64,000 nt of DNA from Deltaproteobacteria bacterium (GTDB lineage: Bacteria > Desulfobacterota > Desulfobacteria > Desulfobacterales > SURF-15): the NCBI GenBank assembly GCA_019309565.1, contig JAFDFZ010000001.1:34776-98775 (forward strand), in the 5' to 3' direction. The notes beneath the pieces were generated by a model that saw nothing but the letters and a program-made list of their open reading frames with translations, was not told the DNA's origin and made no database searches. Position 1 is the stretch's first letter, and each line of letters starts with the position of its first letter. Both the position numbers and the translations under genes were made by a program. Of the stretch, positions 26,180 to 35,200 are shown one piece after another.

Positions 26180-28003
26180 TTACGGCTCTTCGCTGAACTT
26201 CTCTTGCAGGTTTTCCCGAAGCATCTCTCCGAACTCAGAAGTGGGGGCGTCCATATTGTTGATGTACTCGTTGAGCAGACTTTGTTCGTTTTCGACCTCA
26301 AGCCGCTTGATGGACAAACCGATTCGTCTTTCCTCCACGTTTACACTCATAACCTTGGCATTGATGACACTGCCTACGGTGTATTGTCCAACGGGTGACT
26401 TAATCTTTTCTTTGGAAATTTCAGATACATGTACTAAACCTTCGATGCCTTCTTCCAGCTCCACGAAAATCCCGAAATCTGTGACGTTCGTAATGGTTCC
26501 CGTAATTTCCGTTCCCACCACGTATCGCTCGGCCACGGTTTCCCAGGGATCCGGCTGAAGTTGTTTGATCCCCAAAGAAAATCGTTCATTCTCCTTATCA
26601 ATATCAAGAACGATGGCCTGGACGACATCACCTTTTTTATAGACCTCCGAAGGGTGCTTGATTCGTTTTGTCCATGAGATATCCGAGATGTGAACAAGTC
26701 CGTCGATGCCTTCGTCTATTCCGATGAAAAGACCGAACTCTGTAATATTCTTTATCTTTCCTTCAATGGTGGTGCCCACCGGATATTTTTCACTGATGAT
26801 ATCCCACGGGTTTGGCACCGCCTGCTTCAAGCCCAGGGAGATCCGGCGGGCTTCCGGTTTAATATCCAGCACCACAGCTTCCACCGTTTCACCCACGGAT
26901 ACGATTTTGGATGGATGCCGAACCTTCCGGGTCCACGACATCTCAGAGACATGAACCAGCCCTTCAATTCCTTCTTCCAGTTCCACAAACGCCCCATAAT
27001 CGGTAAGACTGACAACCTTTCCTGTGATTCGGGATCCGGGAGGATATTTCTCCGCAGCGGTCATCCACGGGTCCTCAACGAGCTGTTTCATTCCAAGAGA
27101 TACTCGTTCCCTTTCGATATCAAGGGTTAAGATTTTCACCCTGATGGGATCGCCGATGGAAAACAGGTCGGCCGGATGTTTCACACGGCCCCAGGAGATA
27201 TCCGTAATGTGAAGCAACCCGTCCACACCACCCAGATCAACAAATACGCCATAGTCTGTGATGTTTTTAACCACCCCCTCAACCAGTTTGCCTTCGTAGA
27301 TCGAGGCGAGGGTTTCCGCGCGTTTTGCCGCGCGTTCTTCCTCCAGCAAAACCCTTCTGGACAAAACGATGTTGCTTCTTTTTCGGTTATATTTTAAGAT
27401 TCTAAAATCAAATTTTTTTCCCACCATATCATCCATGTTGCGAATCGGACGCAAGTCGGCCTGGGATCCCGGCAGAAAAGCAGTCACACCGATGTCAACG
27501 GAAAAGCCCCCTTTGACACGATTGGTAATCACCCCCTGCACGGTACCACCGGATTCATATGCTTTCCGGATGGCTTCCCAGATCTTAACTGTGGTGGCTT
27601 TCTCTTTGGATAACACCACAACTTCTTCCTCATCGTCCCACCATTCAACCATCACTTCAATGATATCCCCGACCTTTGCGGTCACATTGCCGTCTTCGTC
27701 CAGGAACTCCTGTATTCGAATCTGCCCTTCAGACTTATATCCGATATCCACAAGCACGTGATCTTTATCAACGGAAATAATTCTACCCGTAACCACCTCT
27801 CCTTCCTGGAAACGCTTGAAACTCTCCTCGTACAAGTCCATGAGGTTTTCCATGCTGCTGCCCGCGGGTGGTGTCGGTTTTGATGAAGGAACGATATTTG
27901 GTGTGGCCGAATCCGCCTTTTGGCCGTCAGTTACTTCTATATCCTCAACGCCCTCTTTTCGATGGGTCGAATGTGGTACATCATTATTCGTCTCATTGGT
28001 CAT
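26180..28003 (-). CDS. rpsA: 30S ribosomal protein S1
   Basis: S1 binds mRNA on the small subunit and helps initiation. I chose ATG 28003, which follows a GGGGGGGG purine run by about 10 bases; the longer frame to 28090 adds untranslated leader. The 607-residue product has an acidic, Pro/Ser-rich N-terminal extension of about 50 residues and then six S1 OB-fold repeats. Examples are the repeated VSLTDYGAFVELEEGIEGLVHVSE and related copies. It follows cmk, the classic cmk-rpsA arrangement. The roughly 180-base leader could hold an S1 autoregulatory site (inference). Confidence 0.96.
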   Translation of the reverse strand: MTNETNNDVPHSTHRKEGVEDIEVTDGQKADSATPNIVPSSKPTPPAGSSMENLMDLYEESFKRFQEGEVVTGRIISVDKDHVLVDIGYKSEGQIRIQEFLDEDGNVTAKVGDIIEVMVEWWDDEEEVVVLSKEKATTVKIWEAIRKAYESGGTVQGVITNRVKGGFSVDIGVTAFLPGSQADLRPIRNMDDMVGKKFDFRILKYNRKRSNIVLSRRVLLEEERAAKRAETLASIYEGKLVEGVVKNITDYGVFVDLGGVDGLLHITDISWGRVKHPADLFSIGDPIRVKILTLDIERERVSLGMKQLVEDPWMTAAEKYPPGSRITGKVVSLTDYGAFVELEEGIEGLVHVSEMSWTRKVRHPSKIVSVGETVEAVVLDIKPEARRISLGLKQAVPNPWDIISEKYPVGTTIEGKIKNITEFGLFIGIDEGIDGLVHISDISWTKRIKHPSEVYKKGDVVQAIVLDIDKENERFSLGIKQLQPDPWETVAERYVVGTEITGTITNVTDFGIFVELEEGIEGLVHVSEISKEKIKSPVGQYTVGSVINAKVMSVNVEERRIGLSIKRLEVENEQSLLNEYINNMDAPTSEFGEMLRENLQEKFSEEP

Positions 28004-28186
28004 GAGAAAAATACCCCCCCTTAACCTTATTCGCTGAGAACCTAACTCAACATAGATTAAGTTGCTAACAGACTGCTTAACAAATTGCAACGATTATTTT
28101 TCAGTAATTCTCGTTGTACCCCGCTGTCGAAAAAAAACTCAAAAGGCACAGTCTTTGGTACAAATAAAAAGTATCTCGATTTCCTG

Positions 28187-28858
28187 TCATTTGTTCATCG
28201 CCTGTTTCATCTCGCTTAGCATGCAATCAACAACCTGCTCGGCGGTAAGATGAGTGGAATCAATGAAAATGGCGTCTTCGGCACATCTGAGCGGTGCCAG
28301 CGGGCGGCTGCTGTCGTTTTGGTCGCGTTTCTGCATCTCCTCTCTTACGCTTTTAATGGTATGGCCCGAAGCATCCTTTAATTCTGCAAATCGCCTCCGG
28401 GCTCTTTCTTCAGGGTCAGCATCCAGGTAGAATTTGATGTCCGCATTGGGAAATACCACGGTGCCCATGTCCCTGCCCTCGATCACGATTCCTTTCCGGC
28501 GAGCAAAGCTCCTTTGGACCTTCAAAAGAAATTCTCTGACAACCGGTCTTGCGGACACCGCCGATGCCGCCATGCTGATCTCGGGGGTGCGAATGAGATC
28601 CGTAATATCTGCTCCATTGGATAACAGGCGAAGTCCCTTTTTGTTGCTGGAAAAGGTGAGCTTAAGCCTGCTGCAAAGTTCCTCAAGTCCCCCGTCATCG
28701 TCAATGCGGATGCCTGCAGACCGGGCCTCGAACGCGACTGCACGGTAAAGCGCTCCGGTATCGATGTATCGATATCCAAGTCGCTGTGCAAGCATTCTGC
28801 TTACCGTGGTTTTGCCCGCACCTGCAGGACCGTCTATGGTAACGATCAACCGCTTCAT
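28187..28858 (-). CDS. cmk: Cytidylate kinase
   Basis: The 223-residue enzyme phosphorylates CMP and dCMP with ATP. The P-loop GPAGAGKTT lies at residues 10-18. YIDTGALYR and EGRDMGTVVFP are conserved CMP-binding segments, and the lid carries arginines around DPEERARRR. The start codon overlaps the hisC stop as ATGA, so translation is coupled. rpsA follows, the usual bacterial order. Confidence 0.96.
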   Translation of the reverse strand: MKRLIVTIDGPAGAGKTTVSRMLAQRLGYRYIDTGALYRAVAFEARSAGIRIDDDGGLEELCSRLKLTFSSNKKGLRLLSNGADITDLIRTPEISMAASAVSARPVVREFLLKVQRSFARRKGIVIEGRDMGTVVFPNADIKFYLDADPEERARRRFAELKDASGHTIKSVREEMQKRDQNDSSRPLAPLRCAEDAIFIDSTHLTAEQVVDCMLSEMKQAMNK

Positions 28859-29943
28859 GAAAGTACCTTTTGCAACGCTTCTATAAAAAACGAATTTTCC
28901 TCAGGAAGCCCAACATTTACACGAATAAACGTCGGGAAATCATAGGCACTCATGGAGCGGACAATCACTCCAAGGGATAGAAGATCTTCGTACACCATAT
29001 CCGCATCCTTTTGAACATCAATGAGAAAAAAGTTTGTCTGGGTTGGAAAATACCTGACTCCCAGCTTATCCAGCGAGGAGTAGAGAAAGTCCAATCCTTC
29101 GTGGGTGAGTCGAAGCGTTCGATTCAAAAACGCTTCATCATCAAGCGCGGCGGCAGCGGCTGCCTGGCCCAAAATATTGACATTAAACGGTCCCCTGACC
29201 CGATGCAACAAATCCGATATCAAAGCAGGCATCACACCGTATCCGACTCTTAGCCCGGCAAGTCCGTATGCTTTTGAGAAGGTGCGCAGAATGACGATGG
29301 GTCTATCGCCGCAGAAGTACTCCATGCCGTTTAGCGCCTGTTTATCCCTTACGAACTCAATATATGCCTCATCGATCACCACAACGATGTCTCCTGGAAT
29401 CTCACTAAAAAACCGCTTAAAATCCTGTTTCGCCACCGCAACTCCCGTTGGATTATTAGGATTGCAGATGAAAATGAGCCGTGTCTTAGGGGTTATCCTT
29501 TTTTCATACCCCTTCAGATCGATACCAAGGTTTTTTAACGGAACTTCAATCAGCTCGGCACCTGAACATCGCACCGCAATGTCATACATTAAAAAGGAAG
29601 GTTTTGCGGCAATCGCTTCATCCCCCGGTTTCAAAAGAGCACGGGTCAACATTGCGATTATATCATCGGATCCGTTTCCAAGTACGATCTGTCTCGGCTC
29701 AACTCCAAGACGAGCGGAAAGTTTCTCTGTTAACTCGTATCCGCGGCTGTCCGGATACCGATGAATGCGGTTTAAGGTATGTTCAATCGCTTTTAGGGCC
29801 AGCGGCGACGGTCCAAGCGGGTTTTCATTGGATGCAAGTTTGATGGTTCGTCTGGCATCTGTTTCTCTTTTAAGCTCATCCAGGGGTTTGCCTGGTTGGT
29901 AAGGGGTAATAGACAGAATATGTTCGGGGATATTCAGATTCAT
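28855..29943 (-). CDS. hisC: Histidinol-phosphate aminotransferase
   Basis: The 362-residue PLP enzyme converts imidazole-acetol phosphate to histidinol phosphate and often also acts on aromatic amino acids. It has SNENPLGPSP near residue 38, NPNNPTG, VIDEAYIEF, and TFSKAYGLAGLRVGY with the Schiff-base Lys. It is sandwiched between korC and cmk with minimal spacing and overlaps both translation units. No other his gene is nearby, so it may serve aromatic amino acid synthesis as well (inference). Confidence 0.93.
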   Translation of the reverse strand: MNLNIPEHILSITPYQPGKPLDELKRETDARRTIKLASNENPLGPSPLALKAIEHTLNRIHRYPDSRGYELTEKLSARLGVEPRQIVLGNGSDDIIAMLTRALLKPGDEAIAAKPSFLMYDIAVRCSGAELIEVPLKNLGIDLKGYEKRITPKTRLIFICNPNNPTGVAVAKQDFKRFFSEIPGDIVVVIDEAYIEFVRDKQALNGMEYFCGDRPIVILRTFSKAYGLAGLRVGYGVMPALISDLLHRVRGPFNVNILGQAAAAAALDDEAFLNRTLRLTHEGLDFLYSSLDKLGVRYFPTQTNFFLIDVQKDADMVYEDLLSLGVIVRSMSAYDFPTFIRVNVGLPEENSFFIEALQKVLS

Positions 29944-29945
29944 GA

Positions 29946-30488
29946 TTATGAGTTTCTCTTTGCGGCTTTTTTACCTTCTTTAAGTGCTGCCATGTTCAAG
30001 GGAATAAATTTTTCCTTGTCGGCAAACTCGGTTTTAACGGTTTTTTTTAACAGCTCAAAATCTATGATGTTGCTCCGTTCGACGAATGCGGCTAAAGCTA
30101 CGATATTGGCAACTCTTTCACTGCCAAGATTTTTGGCGATTTCCGTTGCCGGCACCTTGAGTTCAACGATATCGTTTCGGCCCGAACCAACGGGAATCAA
30201 TGAGCTGTTTATGAAAATAATCCCTCCGGGCTTTACAAAGGGCGTGAATTTTTCCAGCGATGGCCGGTTCATCGCAACCAGATGCATGGGGTTGCGGATG
30301 ATTGGAGAACCAATGGGTCGATCGCTGATGACCACTGTACAGTATGCGGTACCTCCCCGCATCTCCGGGCCGTAGGAGGGAACCCACCCCACTTCGAAAC
30401 CTGCTTCCATGGCGGCTTCCGCTAAAATTTTTCCACTCAGCAGGATTCCCTGGCCGCCAAAACCGGCAAACATAACTTCACATTGCAT
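29946..30488 (-). CDS. korC: 2-oxoacid:ferredoxin oxidoreductase, gamma subunit
   Basis: The 180-residue subunit begins with FAGFGGQGILLSGKILAEA, the signature of the pyruvate/ketoisovalerate oxidoreductase gamma family, and contains SYGPEMRGGTA. It overlaps the korB end by 11 bases. With KorD, KorA and KorB it forms a CoA-acylating, ferredoxin-reducing enzyme. 2-oxoglutarate is the likeliest substrate, but branched-chain 2-oxoacids cannot be excluded from sequence alone. Confidence 0.92.
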   Translation of the reverse strand: MQCEVMFAGFGGQGILLSGKILAEAAMEAGFEVGWVPSYGPEMRGGTAYCTVVISDRPIGSPIIRNPMHLVAMNRPSLEKFTPFVKPGGIIFINSSLIPVGSGRNDIVELKVPATEIAKNLGSERVANIVALAAFVERSNIIDFELLKKTVKTEFADKEKFIPLNMAALKEGKKAAKRNS

Positions 30489-31242
30489 CTATGCCCTCCT
30501 CTGAACCTTCCGGTGTTTTGTACTCACCCAACTTGAAATAAGCCAGCAATGTTTTCTCTGTCCACTCTATGGCTTCCTGGGGTGTCATTCTCCAGTTGGT
30601 CGGACAGGTGCTCACCACTTCGACCAGACTGAAACATCGGTTTTCAAGTTGATAGGTAAACGCCTTTTTAATGGCCTTCTTGGCACGAATCACATACTTT
30701 GGGCGAATCACGGTATGCCTTGACAAATAGGCGGGGGTGGAAAGCGTGGAGAGCATTTCAACCATCCGGATGGGCATACCGCTTTCGGCCGTATCCCTTC
30801 CATATGGCGAGGTGGTTGTTTGTTGCTCGGGCATGGTAGTGGGCGCCATCTGCCCGCCTGTCATCCCGTATACAGCGTTATTTACAAAAATAGTCGTAAA
30901 CTTCTCTCCGCGATTTGCAGCGTGTATGATTTCAGCGATCCCAATGCTTGCCAGATCGCCATCGCCCTGGTAGGTGAAAACAATCAGATCTGGTCTTACC
31001 CGCTTTACGCCTGTAGCCACGGCCGGGGCACGGCCATGAGCGGCTTCCTGAAAGTCAAACGTAAAATAATTGTACATTAATACGGCACATCCCACAGGTG
31101 CAATACCAACAGTGCGGCCGTGGATACCCAGCTCATCAATCACCTCTGCCACCAGTCGATGAATTATGCCGTGGGTACAGCCAGGACAATAATGAGTATA
31201 GGTCTCCGATAGGGCTTGAGGTTTCTGATATGTTTTTGCCAT
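30478..31242 (-). CDS. korB: 2-oxoacid:ferredoxin oxidoreductase, beta (TPP-binding) subunit
   Basis: The 254-residue subunit binds thiamine diphosphate. THYCPGCTHG lies near the N-terminus. GDGDLASIGIAE followed by NNAVYGMTGGQ is the TPP-magnesium motif. TAAGGAGAGC precedes the ATG closely. No cysteine cluster of its own is seen, so electrons pass to the KorD ferredoxin subunit. It overlaps korC and follows korA by 38 bases. Confidence 0.94.
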   Translation of the reverse strand: MAKTYQKPQALSETYTHYCPGCTHGIIHRLVAEVIDELGIHGRTVGIAPVGCAVLMYNYFTFDFQEAAHGRAPAVATGVKRVRPDLIVFTYQGDGDLASIGIAEIIHAANRGEKFTTIFVNNAVYGMTGGQMAPTTMPEQQTTTSPYGRDTAESGMPIRMVEMLSTLSTPAYLSRHTVIRPKYVIRAKKAIKKAFTYQLENRCFSLVEVVSTCPTNWRMTPQEAIEWTEKTLLAYFKLGEYKTPEGSEEGIDAM

Positions 31243-31280
31243 TCTATGCTCTCCTTATGAAAACTACCGGGGGCGTTGAT

Positions 31281-32357
31281 CTATTGATGAATGCCTGCTT
31301 TGATCACTTCCATTACCTCTTCGGGTGTGGGTACCTCTCCGCCGCATTTACCATACCACCTAACAGGACTTTTGCCCTCAACGGATCGCTGTACATCTTC
31401 CAGCATCTGTCCCATACTCATTTCAATACTGAAAGTGATTTTACAGCTCAACTTCGATGCCGCCTTCAGTATGGCTGCTTCAGGAAATGGAAAAAGCGTC
31501 TTAGGGCGAATCAGCCCCACTTCGATCTTTTCTTCCTTCAGGTTGTCGATGGCTGTTTTACAGACCCGGCTCATTGTTCCATAGCTTACGATCAATGCTT
31601 CGTAATCGGCTCGGGTATTGTAAGACTCGTATCGAACCTCTTCCCGCTTCATGCGATCATATTTGTCTTTTAGAATCAGATTCTGTCTATTAAGCTCTTC
31701 CGGGTCCAGATAGAGGGTTTTAATTAGATTCCGTTTGGAGCTTTTGCGGGTGTCCATGCCGTTGGTTGCCCATCGATCTTTATTGGGGGGATCGGACTTG
31801 AACTGCTCCGGGAACTCAACCGGCTCCATCATTTGACCTATCAGACCATCTCCCAGTATCATCACCGGGTTGCGGTATTTCTCTGCAAGCGAAAATGCCA
31901 GCATCGTCATCTCCGCCGCCTCCTGAACACTTGCAGGCGCCATTACCAGCATGCGGTAATCACCGTGCCCTCCTCCCTTGGTGGCCTGCAGGTAATCTGC
32001 CTGAGAGGGTAATATTCCCCCCAGGCCGGGACCGCCTCGCATTATGTTAACGAACACCGCCGGGCACTGGGCTGCGGTAATGTAACTGATCCCCTCACTC
32101 ATCAGGCTGATTCCAGGGCTGGAAGAGGTTGTAAACGCCCTTTCCCCACAGGCAGCTGCTCCGAAAATCATGTATGAAACCGCAACTTCGCTTTCCGCCT
32201 GAAGAAAAACACCCCCTAATTCAGGCAGCCGCCTGGATAGGTATTCCGCCACCTCTGTCTGCGGGGTGATCGGATATGCAAAATAGTTCAAACATCCGGC
32301 TCGAATCGCGGCTTCTGCAATGGCTTCATTGCCTTTCATAAGAATTTTTTTACCCAT
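31281..32357 (-). CDS. korA: 2-oxoacid:ferredoxin oxidoreductase, alpha subunit
   Basis: The 358-residue subunit has the pyrimidine-binding domain of the superfamily: GNEAIAEAAIRAGC, YPITPQTE, SSPGISLM and MRGGPGLGG. The domain II region, LIVSYGTMSR with LRPKTLFPFP, closes the protein. GGAGG lies 4 bases before the ATG. It is encoded directly after korD. The complex runs oxidative or reductive carbon flow at the 2-oxoacid level in anaerobes. Confidence 0.93.
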   Translation of the reverse strand: MGKKILMKGNEAIAEAAIRAGCLNYFAYPITPQTEVAEYLSRRLPELGGVFLQAESEVAVSYMIFGAAACGERAFTTSSSPGISLMSEGISYITAAQCPAVFVNIMRGGPGLGGILPSQADYLQATKGGGHGDYRMLVMAPASVQEAAEMTMLAFSLAEKYRNPVMILGDGLIGQMMEPVEFPEQFKSDPPNKDRWATNGMDTRKSSKRNLIKTLYLDPEELNRQNLILKDKYDRMKREEVRYESYNTRADYEALIVSYGTMSRVCKTAIDNLKEEKIEVGLIRPKTLFPFPEAAILKAASKLSCKITFSIEMSMGQMLEDVQRSVEGKSPVRWYGKCGGEVPTPEEVMEVIKAGIHQ

Positions 32358-32367
32358 GAACCCTCCA

Positions 32368-32619
32368 TTACTTTTGTGCGACGGTTTCCGGCGCCGTTTC
32401 GACCCTCTGCTCGGTTTTTATCACAGTGATGGCAACATCCGGGCACATGATACAACACAGCGTGCAATAAATACAGTCTTCTGGGCGAGCCTGATAGGCG
32501 GGAAAATAACCGCGCGTATTAACTTCTTTTGACATTTCAAGAACTTTTTTGGGGCAAACATTGACACATAATCCACAGCCCTTACAGCGATCCCTATCGA
32601 TACAGTGCTGATAACCCAT
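32368..32619 (-). CDS. korD: 2-oxoacid:ferredoxin oxidoreductase, delta (4Fe-4S) subunit
   Basis: The 83-residue protein is a two-cluster ferredoxin. CKGCGLCVNVCPKK and CIYCTLCCIMCPD give two Cys-x2-Cys-x2-Cys-x3-Cys sets for two [4Fe-4S] clusters. AGGAG lies 11 bases upstream. It is the first gene of the kor transcript, and a good promoter (32792-32820) stands about 170 bases before it. It passes electrons to external ferredoxin. Confidence 0.93.
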   Translation of the reverse strand: MGYQHCIDRDRCKGCGLCVNVCPKKVLEMSKEVNTRGYFPAYQARPEDCIYCTLCCIMCPDVAITVIKTEQRVETAPETVAQK

Positions 32620-32791
32620 GTTGTGACAACTCCTTTAATGGAATAATATTACACTCCGCACCGGCTTTAAGCCAGCAGCTTTCGGAATCAAGGGCTCCGG
32701 TGAAGAAGTCTCACAAGCATTTTCTTGGGACTTCGAACAGTCGAATCCTTGAACCCTTCGGGTCTCTAACAGTAAAAGACTTTGAAAATTT

Positions 32792-32820
32792 ATCGTATTT
32801 TTTATTTTCAACCCTGTCAA
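32792..32820 (-). promoter_or_regulatory. Sigma-70-type promoter for the kor operon
   Basis: On the minus strand, TTGACA (32820-32815) is separated by exactly 17 bases from TACGAT (32797-32792). The expected transcript starts near 32785, leaving a leader of about 165 bases before korD. The -35 is a perfect match. Confidence 0.55.
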
Positions 32821-32857
32821 GAATAATAGCCAAACTGGTGTGCAGTACAATTGTTTG

Positions 32858-32886
32858 TTGAAAGCAAAATGGATATTTTATATTCT
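32858..32886 (+). promoter_or_regulatory. Sigma-70-type promoter for the namZ-like gene
   Basis: TTGAAA (32858-32863), a 17-base spacer and TATTCT (32881-32886) fit the consensus in two 4- to 5-of-6 matches. The predicted start is about 48 bases before the ATG at 32941. It points away from the kor promoter. Confidence 0.45.
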
Positions 32887-32940
32887 GCAACTATACATTG
32901 CACAATGAATTTTGCCACATACTAAAGCTGGATAAACCTT

Positions 32941-34116
32941 ATGACAAAAGTACAACCGGGGCTCGAGGTACTGGTTTCCTCCCCATGCCGGTGGCTGTCA
33001 AATCTGCGATTGGGTCTGCTCTGTAATGCCGCCTCAACGGACGCAAAATTCAATCACGCCCGGTTCCTGATCGCCGACCGGTTCCCTGGACAGCTCAAGG
33101 CGTTGTTTTCACCCCAGCATGGGTTTTTCGGTGAAAAACAGGACAATATGGTCGAATCCGACCACATGATGGACCCGGATCTGAACATCCCTATATATAG
33201 TCTTTACGGCAAAACGCGGATTCCCACAAAGCAGATGTTTGATTCCATCGATGTTCTTTTGGTGGACTTACAGGACGTTGGAACACGCGTCTATACTTTC
33301 ATCTATACCGTGTCTTACTGCATGGAAGCTGCAAAAAAATTTCGAAAACGCATACTGATCCTAGACCGCCCCAATCCCATAGGTGGCACGCAAGTGGAAG
33401 GAAACTGCCTATCGCCGCAGCAGGCATCTTTCGTAGGTCGGTTTCCCATTCCCATGCGCCACGGACTTACCATAGGTGAGTTATCTGTGTTGTTTAACGA
33501 AACCTTTGGGATCGGATGTGATTTGCAGGTCATTCCCATGAATGGATGGAATCGCAAGATGTACTATCAGGACACCGGGCTTCCCTGGATACCTCCTTCC
33601 CCCAATCTTCCAACGCCGACATCGGCAGCTGTTTATCCAGGCCAGGTGCTGTGGGAGGCAACCAATGTCTCAGAGGGCCGCGGAACCACCCAGCCCTTTG
33701 AAATATTCGGCGCCCCTTTTTTTGATACGGGTCTGATAATTGAAGCTTTAGGCGGGCGGCAGCTCACGGGGGCCGTTCTTCGCCCGATTGCGTTTGAACC
33801 GACCTCCAATAAATGGCAGGCACGTCTCTGCCACGGCTTTCAGATACATATCACGGAATTGTACCGGTTTAAGCCCTATGTAACCAGCCTTAAATTGCTT
33901 CGAATCATACGGTTTCTTTTCCCGCAGGCATTTCAATGGAAATCACCCCCATACGAATACGAATATAAACGGCTACCCATCGATCTGATCCTGGGCGACT
34001 CAACGATTCGTCGTCGAATCGAACGATTCGATGAAATAGAAGAAATTGAAAAATCCTGGACAGGACAGCTTGAAGATTTTATAAAATTAAGTCAACGGTT
34101 CTATTTGTACAAATGA
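32941..34116 (+). CDS. DUF1343 protein, NamZ-like exo-beta-N-acetylmuramidase
   Basis: The 391-residue protein matches the DUF1343 family, whose characterised member NamZ releases terminal MurNAc from peptidoglycan fragments. Family segments visible are SPQHGFFGE, DVLLVDLQDVGTRVYTF, ILDRPNPIGG, PMRHGLTIGEL, and SPNLPTPTSA with ATNVSEGRGTT. No signal peptide is present, unlike many exported members, so it may act in the cytoplasm on imported muropeptides or sugars. A MurU-AmgK fusion lies 4 kb downstream on the same strand, which would use the freed MurNAc. That pathway link is inference. Confidence 0.88.
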   Translation: MTKVQPGLEVLVSSPCRWLSNLRLGLLCNAASTDAKFNHARFLIADRFPGQLKALFSPQHGFFGEKQDNMVESDHMMDPDLNIPIYSLYGKTRIPTKQMFDSIDVLLVDLQDVGTRVYTFIYTVSYCMEAAKKFRKRILILDRPNPIGGTQVEGNCLSPQQASFVGRFPIPMRHGLTIGELSVLFNETFGIGCDLQVIPMNGWNRKMYYQDTGLPWIPPSPNLPTPTSAAVYPGQVLWEATNVSEGRGTTQPFEIFGAPFFDTGLIIEALGGRQLTGAVLRPIAFEPTSNKWQARLCHGFQIHITELYRFKPYVTSLKLLRIIRFLFPQAFQWKSPPYEYEYKRLPIDLILGDSTIRRRIERFDEIEEIEKSWTGQLEDFIKLSQRFYLYK

Positions 34117-34188
34117 ACCAAGCAGCTTAACTCAAAGCCGAGACTTAGCGCGCTGGCGGATGGAAGCTGAAGCTGAGGAGAAAAGAAT

Positions 34189-34854
34189 TTGCAACAGAAC
34201 GGATGGAACTGGAAGCGTATGAGATTTAAAGGAAACAAAGTATGGGTTGCCTTGGACGAAAACGGAAAACCCTTCGTCAAAGAGGGGAAATGGCGGATAA
34301 AATACCAGCTGGAGCAGGAATACGAATACTGGGTGCGCCCGCAAGGCGTCAAGCCCTTGTCGTCTTCGAAGTCCCCGGCAGAAAACAAAGATAAGATCCG
34401 GCCAACAACCCAGCCGTTTTCTGTCCGTGGTGCAACCAATGATAACAATGACAAAGATACGATATGTATCTATACAGACGGAGCGTCTTCCGGAAATCCC
34501 GGCCCGTCCGGTATAGGTGTGGTAATCCGATATCAAGGGATGCAAAAAGAAATATCTCGATTTATCGGCACTGCCACCAACAATTATGCTGAGCTGGAAG
34601 CGATCCGGGTCGCACTGGAGCAGATTAAAAACAAGAATTTACCGGTTCGGATATTTACGGACAGCAATTATGCTTACGGCGTTTTGGCACTGGGATGGAA
34701 AGCCAGAAAAAACCGCGATCTCATAGAAGCCATAAAAAAAAATCTACGCCGGTTTAAAGATATCGAAATCTGTAAAATAAAAGGTCATGCTGATGAAGCA
34801 GGAAATATCCGCGCAGATCTGCTCGCAACATCGGCGGTAACAAATGCAGATTAA
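34189..34854 (+). CDS. rnhA: Ribonuclease H with N-terminal extension
   Basis: The TTG at 34189 is supported by GAGGAG at 34175-34180, 8 bases upstream. The C-terminal 130 residues are an RNase HI domain with all four acidic positions: YTDGASSGNPG, NYAELEAI, FTDSNYA and the final Asp in NIRADLLATS. The first 75 residues are an extra basic and aromatic domain (KRMRFKGNKVWVALDENG) that may bind nucleic acid; the 20 residues after it are a low-complexity linker. The enzyme removes RNA from RNA-DNA hybrids. A terminator follows. Confidence 0.88.
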   Translation: MQQNGWNWKRMRFKGNKVWVALDENGKPFVKEGKWRIKYQLEQEYEYWVRPQGVKPLSSSKSPAENKDKIRPTTQPFSVRGATNDNNDKDTICIYTDGASSGNPGPSGIGVVIRYQGMQKEISRFIGTATNNYAELEAIRVALEQIKNKNLPVRIFTDSNYAYGVLALGWKARKNRDLIEAIKKNLRRFKDIEICKIKGHADEAGNIRADLLATSAVTNAD

Positions 34855-34862
34855 CTCTCATC

Positions 34863-34895
34863 AGCCCCTTGCTGTAAGCAAGGGGCTCTGTTTAC
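34863..34895. terminator. Hairpin between convergent rnhA and small membrane protein genes
   Basis: AGCCCCTTGC (34863-34872) pairs perfectly with GCAAGGGGCT (34878-34887) around a TGTAA loop. The plus-strand tail CTGTTTAC is only weakly T-rich. Its position between two converging genes favours a bidirectional terminator. Confidence 0.6.
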
Positions 34896-34909
34896 AGAAT
34901 ACAGGAACA

Positions 34910-35200
34910 TTATTCCGAGGCTTTTTCTTTCTTCAAACTTTCAACTTCTTTTTTAAGATTGTCAATTTCCTGTTTGTACTTTTCAACCTCATCCTTGTTC
35001 GATGAAGTATCGATAGCGGGTTCTTCCTTTTTCCAGGAGTCTTTCAACTCATCAAAACCCAAATACACAGCCAGTGCGCCTCCGAGCAGCAGCATGGCTG
35101 GAACGCCTCCTGCAAGAAGCTGCAGAAAGGGTTTCCACCAAACCGAAAGACCAATAATTCCCAATACAGCAGCAACAGCACCCCCAATTAATGTTTTCAT
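34910..35200 (-). CDS. Small membrane protein with C-terminal coiled coil (96 aa)
   Basis: ATG 35200 has GGAGG 10 bases upstream; the TTG at 35209 is too close to it. Two hydrophobic segments (about residues 5-20 and 28-46) are followed by a charged tail of KxE heptads (KYKQEIDNLKKEVESLKKEK) predicted to form a coiled coil in the cytoplasm. Tryptophans flank the first helix. The family is not recognised. Proteins of this build may tether partners to the inner membrane, but nothing here shows which. Confidence 0.6.
   Translation of the reverse strand: MKTLIGGAVAAVLGIIGLSVWWKPFLQLLAGGVPAMLLLGGALAVYLGFDELKDSWKKEEPAIDTSSNKDEVEKYKQEIDNLKKEVESLKKEKASE

Larger units (their letters stand above)
32620..32940. 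other. Divergent promoter region between korD and namZ
   Basis: This 321-base gap contains promoters in both directions (described separately). It also gives an untranslated leader of about 165 bases for the kor operon. Within that leader GAAGTC and GACTTC could pair across 18 bases. No tRNA, terminator or coding frame is convincing. Confidence 0.6.

Noticed and set aside
32680..32775. tRNA-like or structured RNA in the kor leader
   Set aside because: Short pairings exist, but no cloverleaf or conserved TTC arm could be built.
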